Program-made: the position numbers and the translations under genes
Shown here: positions 8,671 through 17,352 of the stretch, one piece after another
Layout: each line of letters starts with the position of its first letter
Position numbering within the stretch: the first letter of the stretch is position 1
Assembly (NCBI GenBank): GCA_039196965.1
Contig: JBCCUK010000002.1
Location: 1 to 64,000, forward strand
DNA: 64,000 nucleotides
Source: CALLCD01 sp039196965
GTDB lineage: Bacteria; Pseudomonadota; Alphaproteobacteria; Caulobacterales; Hyphomonadaceae
Direction: 5' to 3'
Notes under the pieces: generated by a model
Seen by the model: the letters and a program-made list of their open reading frames with translations, nothing else
What the model was told of the DNA's origin: nothing
Database searches by the model: none

Positions 8671-10125
8671 ATGAGCGGACGATTAGTAGATTGGATTTTT
8701 CTGATTTTTGGGCTGGTGGGCCTCATTGGCGTGACCTGGTGGTCACTCTATGGTGGCCCTAAAAGTGCCGCGAATCTCCAGGAAAAGTTGCAGAGCGAGG
8801 CCGAGCTTGCCCTCGAAACGGCTGGCCATAGCTGGGCAAACGTGCGGCTAGATGGCCAGTCAGCTATTATTACCGGACAGTCTCCGTCCTACGACTCCGC
8901 TGATGTTGCCATGGCTGATGTGTTGGCGGCTGTTGGCCACGGTGGACTGATTCTCGGCGGCATCACCCGGGTCACTGAGAGTGTTCAGGCTGCAAGACCG
9001 ATCTCCCCTTATGTCTGGTCCGCCACACGCATGCCGGAGGGCGAGCTGTTACTTTCAGGCTATGTACCGTCGCGCGAGATCATGAATGAACTCATCGCCG
9101 ATGCCGATGTCATTGCGCCGGGCGAAGTCCGCAATGAATTACAGCTCGGCACAGGTGAACCCTATGGTGACTGGGCAGGACTGGCGAGGCGCAGCCTTGT
9201 ATATCTCGATCAGCTTGAGCGCGGAGAAGTAGAACTTGTCGATGCGACGCTCACCGTAACCGGTGTGGCACCCAATAAAGACGCACGCGACGCTCTGACC
9301 ACGGAAATCACCGGACTCGAGGATCCCTATACGGGTAAAGCAGTAATCCGCAGCGCTGGTTTGTGGCGCGCGCGCCATTCAACAAGTGGACTGTTACTCT
9401 CTGGCACCGTGTCCAGTCAGTCTGAGCGCAATGAAATCAACGCGTTAGCGAATGAATACTTCCTTGGCCGCGTTCAGGATACAATGACGATAGAGGCGTC
9501 TGCTGTGGGTGATTGGCTCGCACCTGTGCGTGCTTCGCTACCACATTTTGCAGGCTTTCAGTCTGGTGAACTAAGTTTTGCACCCCACGAAGGCGGCTTT
9601 CAGCTTGAAGGGCAGGCTTCAAATAGTGTGATCACCTATTTGAAGCAGGATATTGATGCTCTGGACACGCCGTGGGATCTTATTCTGAATGTCGAAGAGG
9701 TGCCAGTTGATCTTGCCGAGCTTAGCGCGATTGATTTTGCTGGACCGGACCGATCAGTGGCCTGCGAAAGTGCCTTCCAGACCGTTCTTCAGAACAATAG
9801 CCTTGTCTTTGAGGCTGGGTCGGCGGATTTTCTGCGCGATAGTGGGCCCACCCTTGATAAGCTGCTGGTCGTTACAAAACGCTGCAAGGGTATCGAGATT
9901 CAAGTACAGGGACATACGGATTCCTATGGTAACCGTGCCGGGAATATTCGTCTGAGCGAGGAAAGGGCAGCAGCTGTGGTCGATTACCTGACAGCGCGCG
10001 GCGTATCGCGGGACCTGCTGGATCCCGTTGGCTTCGGCCCGGATCAGCCTGTTGCGTCAAATGACACTGCCGATGGTAGATCGGCCAATCGACGGATAGA
10101 ATTCCGAGTGTTGGAGAGAGGTTAG
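8671..10125 (+). CDS. OmpA C-terminal domain protein with BON-like repeats
   Basis: A 484-residue envelope protein. A single N-terminal hydrophobic helix (about 5-27) anchors it or acts as an uncleaved signal. The middle holds at least two related segments of the form LWxA...GELLLSGxVxSxxExNE (about 115-140 and 231-260), resembling BON domains. The C-terminus (about 365-480) is a clear OmpA/MotB peptidoglycan-binding domain with the signature IQVQGHTDSYGNRAGNIRLSEERA split over about 412-440. The next gene starts 3 bp later, so the two are surely co-transcribed and may act together at the inner membrane/cell wall interface. Confidence 0.85.
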   Translation: MSGRLVDWIFLIFGLVGLIGVTWWSLYGGPKSAANLQEKLQSEAELALETAGHSWANVRLDGQSAIITGQSPSYDSADVAMADVLAAVGHGGLILGGITRVTESVQAARPISPYVWSATRMPEGELLLSGYVPSREIMNELIADADVIAPGEVRNELQLGTGEPYGDWAGLARRSLVYLDQLERGEVELVDATLTVTGVAPNKDARDALTTEITGLEDPYTGKAVIRSAGLWRARHSTSGLLLSGTVSSQSERNEINALANEYFLGRVQDTMTIEASAVGDWLAPVRASLPHFAGFQSGELSFAPHEGGFQLEGQASNSVITYLKQDIDALDTPWDLILNVEEVPVDLAELSAIDFAGPDRSVACESAFQTVLQNNSLVFEAGSADFLRDSGPTLDKLLVVTKRCKGIEIQVQGHTDSYGNRAGNIRLSEERAAAVVDYLTARGVSRDLLDPVGFGPDQPVASNDTADGRSANRRIEFRVLERG

Positions 10126-10128
10126 ACA

Positions 10129-11433
10129 ATGCTGTGGCTTATCGTGCAGATGAGTTCCCTTCTGGGATTCGCTGCACTGTTCGGAACATTCGTCGGGTGG
10201 GGAATACGCGGCCTTCTGCTAAAAGGGCGTGCCCGCCGGTCCATTGTCGAGCGAGACATCGCCTTGACCGAGCTTGATCAAGCCCGTGCTGAGCTTGACG
10301 GGCTTTATGCAGCGCAGAAAACCGGCGTCGTGGCCGCCGAAGAAGCTGGTGATGCGACACTCAAAGAGGAATTGGAAGCGCGCGAAGAAAAGGTACAATC
10401 GCTGACATCGGCGCTCGCCACCTCGCAGCAGGAACTCGTTAAGCTGAAAGAACGGAGCGCCAGCGATCTCGCGGCGGCTGCCGAAGCGATAAAGAAAGAG
10501 CAGGCTGCTGCCGAGGCCGAGCCCGTCAATATGGCTGAGGATCGTTTTGATGCGCCGATCCATCAACCTAGCGCCGAACTTGAGTGGCGAAACCGTTATC
10601 TTGAGAGCCGCGTGCGTACCTTGGAAAGCGGGATGAGCAGCTTGGTGGAGGCGCAGGCAGCCAAGTCGGAGGAAACTGCCAAGCCTGCTGAAGATGCACC
10701 GGAAGCTCCGGACGTCACACCCGTGCCGGCAAGCAATGTGGTCGATGTTTCCGAGGCATTGCCTGATGAGAAGGCAGCCATAGAGGCAGAGAAGCTCGCC
10801 TGGATGAACCAGTATCTGCGCAGCCGGGCATCATATCTGGCGGCGCATCCGGTGGCGGACAGGGCCGCGCTATATGCTGAGGAAATCGAGCCTGAGCCCT
10901 TGGAAGAGCCTGACTTGGCTGAGGATGAGGACGAACCTTCTGCGGCCGCTGCTGAAGATGTATCAGCAAGCACCCGTGCCGCTGGGGAGGTTGAGCAGGA
11001 ACTGGCGCGTCTTCGGTGGCGTAACCGGTATCTGGAAGGCCGCCTCGCCTACATAGAAGGCGATGTGGAGCGTAGCGAAGCGACCGCCAAGGCGGACACA
11101 TCAACCGGGGCTGCGTTACCTCGAGCAATCTCTTCCGGGAGTGGTCAGGCGGCGATCGCTGACGCGCCGATGGCACCGGCATCGACGGGTAAGCCGCCCA
11201 TGCTGGAACGGCCGGAAGATGATGGAGATGATCTGACGCAAATCCGAGGGCTTTCTGAGGATATGAAGTCTGCGTTGAATGAGATCGGTGTCTGGCGGTT
11301 TACCCAGATCGCGTCCTGGTCGCGGGAGAATCTCGCATGGGTTGCAGAGAACCTTTCCGATGAGGCGATGGCAAATCATCAGGAATGGATTGAGCAAGCC
11401 GACGTGCTTGCCAAAGGGGGTGGCCGGGCCTGA
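10129..11433 (+). CDS. Membrane-anchored coiled-coil protein with three 72-residue-spaced motifs and HhH-like C-terminus
   Basis: A 434-residue protein of unknown role. An N-terminal membrane helix (about 4-25) is followed by a basic stretch and a long coiled coil (40-130). Three copies of LxWxNxYLxxRxxYL stand at 151-165, 223-237 and 295-309, with the tryptophans at 153, 225 and 297 exactly 72 residues apart. The linkers are acidic and Ala/Pro-rich. Residues 366-430 (DDLTQIRGLSEDMKSALNEI..., ending WIEQADVLAKG) match the helix-hairpin-helix-like domain known from flap-endonuclease-like COG3743 and from extensions of some ribosomal L21 and NuoE proteins. It lies 3 bp after the OmpA-domain gene. 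Confidence 0.75.
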   Translation: MLWLIVQMSSLLGFAALFGTFVGWGIRGLLLKGRARRSIVERDIALTELDQARAELDGLYAAQKTGVVAAEEAGDATLKEELEAREEKVQSLTSALATSQQELVKLKERSASDLAAAAEAIKKEQAAAEAEPVNMAEDRFDAPIHQPSAELEWRNRYLESRVRTLESGMSSLVEAQAAKSEETAKPAEDAPEAPDVTPVPASNVVDVSEALPDEKAAIEAEKLAWMNQYLRSRASYLAAHPVADRAALYAEEIEPEPLEEPDLAEDEDEPSAAAAEDVSASTRAAGEVEQELARLRWRNRYLEGRLAYIEGDVERSEATAKADTSTGAALPRAISSGSGQAAIADAPMAPASTGKPPMLERPEDDGDDLTQIRGLSEDMKSALNEIGVWRFTQIASWSRENLAWVAENLSDEAMANHQEWIEQADVLAKGGGRA

Positions 11434-11563
11434 CTTGTAACCCGTTCAGCCGCGCTTCAGCTTGCCTGTGCGATACTCCTAAGCTGTTGATTAAAATGTA
11501 TATTTGAATCGCCCGCGAACATGGTTAATATGGTTGGGCTATAAGATATTGAAGGGACGCGCT

Positions 11564-12442
11564 ATGGAACAGCGTATAGATATTCCCGAAGGAATGATGG
11601 AAGAGGCACCCCAGATAAGCCTGTCGCGCCGGGGCATTTTGCAGGGGCTGGCTGCGGGTACGGTGTTTCCATTTATTCAGGCCTGCACCACCAATCCGAT
11701 TACCGGAGCCAATCAGCTGATCCTTCCCGGATTTGACAATGCGACGCTTGCGGCGATGTCCACATCGGCTTGGAGCGAGATGAAGCAGCAGACCCCGCAA
11801 TCGAGCGACCGACGATTGGTGGGGCGAGTGAATGAAATTTGGACACGAACGGCCAACGGGCGGACCGAGGCGCTGAGGGACGTTTACGGCCAGAATGTGC
11901 CCTATAATCCGAATGACTGGGAAGTGGCGGTGTTCGACACTGATGATGTCAATGCGTTTGTAATGCCGGGCCAGCAGGTGGGCGTCTATCGCGGCATTAC
12001 GGAGCTGACCGAAAACGACGATCAGCTTGCCTCCGTTCTTGGCCATGAGGCGGGGCATATCGACGGGCGTCACTCCGCTGCCCGGGCTTCTGCAAATGTT
12101 GCTTCGCAGGTGGCCCTGGTGGCGGGTCAGGTAGCAGTAGCCAATTCGGACACAATGCGGCAGTTCGGCCCCTCCCTTGCGGCGCTGGGTGGCGCAGCTG
12201 TGCAGTTTGGCGTGCTTCTGCCCTATAGCCGCCAGCACGAATTGGAAGCCGACAAGCTCGGCGTCGATTATATGCACCGTGCAGGCTACGATGTTGGGCA
12301 GGCACCGCGCTTATGGGAGCTGATGGCTGCTCAGAGCCAGGGCAATCGCCCGCCTGAGTTTATGTCGACCCATCCGGATCCGAACCGCCGGGCCGATGAG
12401 CTCCGCCGCTATATCAATGCCCGGGGCTATGATCTCGTTTGA
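11564..12442 (+). CDS. M48 family metallopeptidase, lipoprotein
   Basis: Predicted zinc endoprotease of the BepA/LoiP type, likely in envelope protein quality control. The ATG at 11564 is preceded by GAAGGGA and is preferred over one at 11504. The signal peptide has an SRRGILQ Tat-like start and a lipobox IQAC with Cys41. The zinc motif is HEAGH (161-165), and a downstream HELEAD (E226 or nearby) supplies the third ligand. Its 292 residues fit a protease domain without the TPR part of BepA. A clear terminator follows. Confidence 0.85.
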   Translation: MEQRIDIPEGMMEEAPQISLSRRGILQGLAAGTVFPFIQACTTNPITGANQLILPGFDNATLAAMSTSAWSEMKQQTPQSSDRRLVGRVNEIWTRTANGRTEALRDVYGQNVPYNPNDWEVAVFDTDDVNAFVMPGQQVGVYRGITELTENDDQLASVLGHEAGHIDGRHSAARASANVASQVALVAGQVAVANSDTMRQFGPSLAALGGAAVQFGVLLPYSRQHELEADKLGVDYMHRAGYDVGQAPRLWELMAAQSQGNRPPEFMSTHPDPNRRADELRRYINARGYDLV

Positions 12443-12474
12443 GAAAGCTTTCGGCACACGGACAAATCTGACAC

Positions 12475-12502
12475 AAGCCGGCCATGAAAGGGCCGGCTTT
12501 TT
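12475..12502 (+). terminator. Rho-independent terminator after the M48 gene
   Basis: AAGCCGGCC (12475-12483) pairs perfectly with GGCCGGCTT (12491-12499) around a 7-nt loop, followed by a run of T to 12502. It begins 33 bp after the M48 stop and ends just before the ribosome binding site of the lysozyme gene. Confidence 0.85.
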
Positions 12503-12518
12503 CGTTCAGGAAGAGCTA

Positions 12519-13229
12519 GTGTACAGGTCTGTTTCCATTTGGATTATTATGCTGATAGCGATCATCCTGCCGGTCGCGTGTGGTAGATCTCCGAATGAAG
12601 CCGTCGCGCCGGAGCGGTCCTATCTTCAAGGCGTCGACGTAGCACATTATCAGGGGCATATCGATTGGGCTGAACTTGCCGGAGACGATACAGCTTTTGC
12701 CTATATCAAGGCGACGGAAGGTGTGTCGCTGATTGATCCACGGTTCGAAGACAATTGGGCGGGCGCACGGCGGGTAGGGCTGCTGCGCGGAGCCTATCAT
12801 TTCTTCACCTCGTGTCAGACCGGCAGGGATCAGGCGCAGCATTTTCTTGCTGTGGTTCCGGACAGCGACGGCGTGCTTCCCCCTGTACTCGATGTGGAGC
12901 AGAATAAGCCTTGTACAGATTATGCTGATACAGATCTTCCGATGACTGATGCTGTCACAGAATTTCTCGACGCGGTGGAAGCCGAACGCGGCGTCCGACC
13001 TGTTATCTATACCAATAAACGCTTTTACAATGAGCACTTCAGCGGTTCACTGGCCCATGAAGCATACTGGCTTCGCTCGCTGAACGGGGAACCGGATTAT
13101 GGTCCGGGAAGCTGGCTCTTCTGGCAGTATACCGACAAGGGCCGGCGGCGGGGTATCTCCGGGTCCGTTGACCTCAATGTCTTCGCTGGCAATGCCGAAA
13201 AATTACGGGCATTGGCCGGGGATAAGTAG
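12519..13229 (+). CDS. GH25 family lysozyme, probable lipoprotein
   Basis: Predicted N-acetylmuramidase of 236 residues. The start is the GTG at 12519 with CAGGAAGAG just upstream; an earlier in-frame ATG lies inside the M48 gene and before the terminator. The signal peptide ends LPVAC, a good lipobox. The GH25 fold is shown by GVDVAHYQGHIDW, YIKATEG, GAYHFF, PVLDVEQN, VIYTNKRFY and WQYTDKG. The catalytic acidic residues (Asp in GVDV, Asp/Glu in LDVE) are present. It probably remodels peptidoglycan or attacks foreign walls. Confidence 0.85.
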   Translation: MYRSVSIWIIMLIAIILPVACGRSPNEAVAPERSYLQGVDVAHYQGHIDWAELAGDDTAFAYIKATEGVSLIDPRFEDNWAGARRVGLLRGAYHFFTSCQTGRDQAQHFLAVVPDSDGVLPPVLDVEQNKPCTDYADTDLPMTDAVTEFLDAVEAERGVRPVIYTNKRFYNEHFSGSLAHEAYWLRSLNGEPDYGPGSWLFWQYTDKGRRRGISGSVDLNVFAGNAEKLRALAGDK

Positions 13230-13234
13230 GCTGT

Positions 13235-13301
13235 TGAGACTCTCAGATTTGGCGCGCTGAGAGTGCCTGAGAGGTTTATGGGGATAGATTGAAGTCTATC
13301 C
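13235..13301. repeat. TGAGACTCTCA hairpin repeat, copy 2, plus a second hairpin
   Basis: TGAGACTCTCA-N12-TGAGAGT (13235-13264) matches the element at 149-178 in both arms and in spacing. A separate hairpin, GGATAGA (13282-13288) with TCTATCC (13295-13301), follows. They lie between the lysozyme stop and the orphan HTH gene, and neither has a T-run. Confidence 0.6.
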
Positions 13302-13332
13302 TACACTCTAAGAGCGCAGCCTATAGTCCGTC

Positions 13333-13959
13333 ATGGATCAGATTGACCATGAAATACCGCGAACTCAGTCCGGGCGATCTCTGCCGGAAGAGGCAGAGCG
13401 CCGTATAAGGAGCGGTGAGACCTTCAAGCAGGTCAGCCTCGGTCTTCTGGTCCCTTTATCCACCTTGCATCGCTGGGCTGCGCTTGGCGGCTGGAGGCGG
13501 AAGGACCAGATGCGTGAGGAAGAGGGGTTGCCGCCGTTGCCTTCGCCGGCCTATGCCCGCCGAAACTACCGAAAACATCCGCCGGCGCGGCAAGGTAATC
13601 CTGCGGGGTTGGAGCAGGGCGGCACATCCGAAACAACACAAGCGGGAAATCAGGATGTGTCGGTGCTACCTGATGCCGATAAAGCCCTGCTTGATGATCT
13701 GGCAGCACTCCAAACGACGGCTGAGCACCATGGCCTGCAGGCGCTGAAATATTTCCAGTCGGGTCACCGGGCAAAAGCAGAAGCACAGCTGAAAGAAGTT
13801 GACCGGCTCACCCGTCTACATCGCCGTCTCATGGCACATGTGCCATCGGAGCCGACAGAGGCGGAGCTCGATCGTCTCCGTATCGAGGCGATGACCGATG
13901 AGGAGCTGATTGCCGAGATCAAGCGGCGTGCGGGTGTTATTGAGAAGACCAATGGATAG
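13333..13959 (+). CDS. Orphan HTH protein, terminase-small-subunit-like in layout
   Basis: A 208-residue protein I cannot name. Residues about 18-60 form a helix-turn-helix (IRSGETFKQVSLGLLVPLST then LHRWAALGGWRRKD) resembling the DNA-binding part of phage terminase small subunits. A Pro/Arg-rich linker follows, then a helical region (115-208) with KAEAQLKEVDRLTRLHRRLM and a short C-terminal helix. No portal, large terminase or other phage gene is nearby, so it may be a prophage relic or a domesticated DNA-binding protein. Hairpin repeats lie directly upstream. Confidence 0.6.
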   Translation: MDQIDHEIPRTQSGRSLPEEAERRIRSGETFKQVSLGLLVPLSTLHRWAALGGWRRKDQMREEEGLPPLPSPAYARRNYRKHPPARQGNPAGLEQGGTSETTQAGNQDVSVLPDADKALLDDLAALQTTAEHHGLQALKYFQSGHRAKAEAQLKEVDRLTRLHRRLMAHVPSEPTEAELDRLRIEAMTDEELIAEIKRRAGVIEKTNG

Positions 13960-14003
13960 GGTCTGCGATCGTGGAAAATAAATGCCTCTGCTATGGCCGT
14001 TCG

Positions 14004-14684
14004 CTAGGCTGGGGGTGTCGATGGACGACCTGTGTCTTTGGAGACAATCATGACAATGCCAATCGCGAAAAACCATAGAATGAAACCGAGGCCGAAAATC
14101 ATGGTTGCGTCTGCCAGGGGCGGAAAGGTCGACAGGATGCCCGCCCCACCGACAACGATTCCGATAATGTTTACCGGGGTAGGGATGGATTTCACCTGAA
14201 AGCCGGCGAGGCTTAACAGAAAGATCCACATGCCGCCGGTGATCTCGTTGCCGCCGCCGAGGCCCGCGCCGATAGTAACAGTCGATCGCCAGAGCGTGGC
14301 GGCCGCTTCCATGTCTTGCTCGGATAGTCTGACGATCTGGGTGAGGCTGAGATTCTCCACCATTCCGGCGGCGAGGATCAGACCGGCCCAGATGATGCCG
14401 AACACCGAAGCTGCTTGGGCCAGCGTCTCATTGGCGGTCTTGATGCGGTGGTACAGGCCAATGACGATAAACACCATCAGGACAGCATTCAGAATATAGA
14501 TGACCAGATTCCAGCTGCTCATCAGATCCTGATTTTCGGCGAGAAACTCAACATGTTGTGTTGCCGGGATTTCCGGGCTGCCATACTGCGCGGGCCCTAG
14601 TATCGAAAAATAGACCCAGAAGCCAATAATGTAAGTCAAGCCTGCGACGATGGCTGATGCGCCGCTTATACGCTGAAATATCAT
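14004..14684 (-). CDS. DUF4386-like integral membrane protein
   Basis: A 226-residue protein with about six hydrophobic helices (near 10-32, 58-78, 92-112, 140-162, 170-188, 194-216). The opening RISGASAIVAGLTYIIGFWV and overall layout resemble the DUF4386 family. The function is unknown. It is divergent from an AraC-type regulator starting at 14845, which suggests it is the regulator's target. Confidence 0.7.
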   Translation of the reverse strand: MIFQRISGASAIVAGLTYIIGFWVYFSILGPAQYGSPEIPATQHVEFLAENQDLMSSWNLVIYILNAVLMVFIVIGLYHRIKTANETLAQAASVFGIIWAGLILAAGMVENLSLTQIVRLSEQDMEAAATLWRSTVTIGAGLGGGNEITGGMWIFLLSLAGFQVKSIPTPVNIIGIVVGGAGILSTFPPLADATMIFGLGFILWFFAIGIVMIVSKDTGRPSTPPA

Positions 14685-14844
14685 AAGTGTATCCTGAACA
14701 ATGCCGCGCGACGCGGCCGGTTGCTTTCCATTTAAGGGTTAGTCGTCGTCCATGTGTATCCGCCGATAGGCGCGGACAGGCATGTTCATCGTTTTTCCAT
14801 GCATTGGATTGATCGACAGAAGCCCGAAACCTAAACCTTTTCCG

Positions 14845-15993
14845 ATGCATACTGAGGCAATGATAGCGCTTTCGGCCCTGGTGGCCGGTATTGCGATTGC
14901 GGGCGCTACAGCCTCCCTGCGCAGCGCGGGAGGTCAGCGCGCCCAGCTCTATCTGATGGCCATATTCGCCCTGTTTGCTGTGATTGTGAGCCTTCCACTC
15001 GTGGTGGCTTTTGCTCGGCCGCTTTACGTTTTCTGGCTGCCCGCAATGCTGCCGATGGTATGCGTACTGCCAGCTTTGATCCACCTCTATGCGAAGGCGC
15101 GGACGGGTGACGAGGGAACAGGGTTGGTGCGGGTGCGCGATGGGCTATTGCCGCTGGTCGGCGCTCTCATCACCTTCGGATACTGGAGTTTGCCAGCGGC
15201 CGCGAAAGCACAGCTATTTGTGAATGGAGAATTGCCCGCGGGGAGTTTTCCGGCTGCCCTCGTTCTGCTGACATTCGGTGTGATCCTCTTATGGTGCCTT
15301 GCCTCCTGCGCGTATCTGATCGCAACCATCAAAGTGCTGAGGGTCTATCGGGAACGGCTCAAGGCGATCCATTCCAATATGGAAGGCTATGAGTTGCGCT
15401 GGATCGACGGACTGCTGGTGCTGCTAGTCGCACTGTGGGCTGCATCTGCCCTGTCTATCATCAGCGACAATTTGGGTCCCGGTATTGTTTTGCCGGGTGA
15501 AACTGTTTTCGTGCTGGCGGCAGCTGTCCTGCTCTTCCTTATTGCCTTTGCTCTGGCTCCGGAGCCGATAGAGGGTGAGAGCCTTCCAGCGATGGACGGC
15601 GATGCTGAGCCCGAGCTGAAGGACAAGTATGCGCGTTCGGCTTTAACAGCGGACCGAGCTGAGCAAATTGCAGAGCGCATCCATGCGGCGATGCATAAGG
15701 ATCAGCTTTACCTCGATGCCAATCTGTCTCTGCAGAAGCTGTCTCAACATGTGAGGGCACCACAAAATGACGTCTCGCAGACATTGAACGAAAAGCTCCG
15801 CACGACATTTTTTGACTATGTTGCCCACTGGCGTATTCAAGCGGCAAAACCTTTGATTGAGGCAGGCGAAGCATCGATTCTCACCATTGCCCTGGAGGTA
15901 GGTTTCAACTCCCGCTCCACCTTTTATAAGGCGTTCAAACGTGAAACGGGTCTGACACCCAAGGCGTTTCAGGAGAGGTGCACGAATCGGTAG
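14845..15993 (+). CDS. Membrane-bound AraC-family transcriptional regulator
   Basis: A 382-residue regulator with a membrane sensor. Six or seven hydrophobic helices fill the first 230 residues, and the C-terminal about 100 residues form an AraC double HTH: LQKLSQHVRAPQNDVSQTLN, then IAALEVGF-like sequence (ILTIALEVGFNSRSTFYKAF) and KRETGLTPKAFQE. The ATG at 14845 is chosen because residues before it are not hydrophobic and the frame from 14782 overlaps the probable promoter zone. The divergent DUF4386-like gene is the likely target. Confidence 0.85.
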   Translation: MHTEAMIALSALVAGIAIAGATASLRSAGGQRAQLYLMAIFALFAVIVSLPLVVAFARPLYVFWLPAMLPMVCVLPALIHLYAKARTGDEGTGLVRVRDGLLPLVGALITFGYWSLPAAAKAQLFVNGELPAGSFPAALVLLTFGVILLWCLASCAYLIATIKVLRVYRERLKAIHSNMEGYELRWIDGLLVLLVALWAASALSIISDNLGPGIVLPGETVFVLAAAVLLFLIAFALAPEPIEGESLPAMDGDAEPELKDKYARSALTADRAEQIAERIHAAMHKDQLYLDANLSLQKLSQHVRAPQNDVSQTLNEKLRTTFFDYVAHWRIQAAKPLIEAGEASILTIALEVGFNSRSTFYKAFKRETGLTPKAFQERCTNR

Positions 15994-16092
15994 CCGAATG
16001 TGCCTCGGACCAGAAGCGTCCTATGTAACGGCGTACAATAAAGTGTACTACGTCCCTATCCCGACTCAGCTCCTGTCTGAAGGAATAAGAAG

Positions 16093-17328
16093 ATGATGAA
16101 AGATACCATGGGCATCGAGATTGCCTGGATGAACCGGCGAGGCGAGACCGCGACTTTCGTTATTCTCAAAGCACTTGTCTGCATGATGACGCTGATGGGG
16201 GTGGTTGCGCTGACGGCCTGCAGCACCACCAAGGTGATCGGCCTCTCCGAGCTGAGCCCAAGTGACGTGATAGAAATTGGAGCGACACCTCACACGCTTC
16301 TCGTGGCCTCCAGCCGGGCCAAATCGGATGATCCGAGGGAGTATTTTTCTGGGGACAGGTCGCATATTCTGCATCTGAACAAAATCGAAGTCTCCGTACC
16401 CCCGGTCCACGAGGTCGGCTCGATTAAGAGATCGGGCAACAGCCGCGTCGATCCGATGCGCCATATCGCGGTTGGTAAGCCGTTGGAATATGAGGACAGG
16501 GCGCGCTTTATCGATGCCGTAAACGAGGAGCTGGATAAGCGCAGCGCCGACAACAGAGACGTTCTGCTGTTTATCCATGGCTACAATACGTCATTCAGCG
16601 CCGCCATTCTGCGCGTTACACAATTCGTCCACGATACCGGGTTTGAAGGTGTTCCAATTCTCTTCAGCTGGGCATCACTCGGTAAGACCCTCGACTATGC
16701 CTATGATGTGAATAGCGCTTTGCACGCTCGTCCCTTGTTTACCGACTTTGCAGTCGCGCTGGGCGAGGTCGAAGCAAACAATTTTGATGTTCTTGCCCAC
16801 TCGATGGGGTCTTTTCTCGCCATCGAAGCTTTGAACGCGCTTCAAACACAGGAAGCGGTCGCATCCGAGACAAGATTGAGACGTGTGATCCTTGCCTCGC
16901 CGGATATCGATTTCGATGTGTTCAGATCACAGATGGCTGTTCTGGGTGAAGATAGAGAACGTGTTTATGTTCTGATCTCGAAAGATGATGATGCCCTGTC
17001 GCTCTCGCAATGGCTTGCCGGCGGCGTGCCGCGCCTTGGATCGACCGACCCGGAGAAAATCGCGAGCCTCGGCGTGAATGTGCTGGACCTTTCAAGACTG
17101 GAAGACGGAATGAGCATCAATCATTCCAAGTTTGCCTCCTCCCCGGAAGCGGTTGAGTTTTTCGGTCACGGCATGGACATTGATACAAATCTGTCGGCAA
17201 TCGATGCTGAATTTGAGGTGAGACGGTTCGCCAGACACCTCCTGCATGCCATTCAGATTGTGCCTTCGCTGTCCGAGGAAATCGGTGACAGCATGATCAT
17301 CACCTTTGCGGGGAACGCACCTCAGTGA
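16093..17328 (+). CDS. DUF900 alpha/beta-hydrolase lipoprotein
   Basis: Predicted serine hydrolase of 411 residues. The N-terminus has an unusually long n-region, then a hydrophobic core and the lipobox LTAC (Cys43); an ATG at 16129 would give a shorter signal. The hydrolase core shows FIHGYNTSF (oxyanion region), then DVLAHSMGSFLA with the nucleophile Ser, as in DUF900 (COG4782). The substrate is unknown. A good Shine-Dalgarno (GAAGGAATAAGAAG) precedes the ATG pair at 16093. It ends against the decaying operon, with a small hairpin between. Confidence 0.85.
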   Translation: MMKDTMGIEIAWMNRRGETATFVILKALVCMMTLMGVVALTACSTTKVIGLSELSPSDVIEIGATPHTLLVASSRAKSDDPREYFSGDRSHILHLNKIEVSVPPVHEVGSIKRSGNSRVDPMRHIAVGKPLEYEDRARFIDAVNEELDKRSADNRDVLLFIHGYNTSFSAAILRVTQFVHDTGFEGVPILFSWASLGKTLDYAYDVNSALHARPLFTDFAVALGEVEANNFDVLAHSMGSFLAIEALNALQTQEAVASETRLRRVILASPDIDFDVFRSQMAVLGEDRERVYVLISKDDDALSLSQWLAGGVPRLGSTDPEKIASLGVNVLDLSRLEDGMSINHSKFASSPEAVEFFGHGMDIDTNLSAIDAEFEVRRFARHLLHAIQIVPSLSEEIGDSMIITFAGNAPQ

Positions 17329-17346
17329 TCGATCCGTAAGGATCGA
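17329..17346. terminator. Hairpin between convergent genes
   Basis: TCGATCC (17329-17335) pairs with GGATCGA (17340-17346) around a GTAA tetraloop, immediately after the DUF900 stop and 7 bp before the end of the opposing gene. There is no T-run on either strand, so a termination role is only possible. Confidence 0.35.
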
Positions 17347-17352
17347 GATAAC

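Noticed and set aside
12396..12518. Upstream start of the lysozyme within the M48 gene
   Set aside because: It would place the signal peptide inside the protein and read through a strong terminator; the GTG at 12519 has a proper ribosome binding site and signal sequence.
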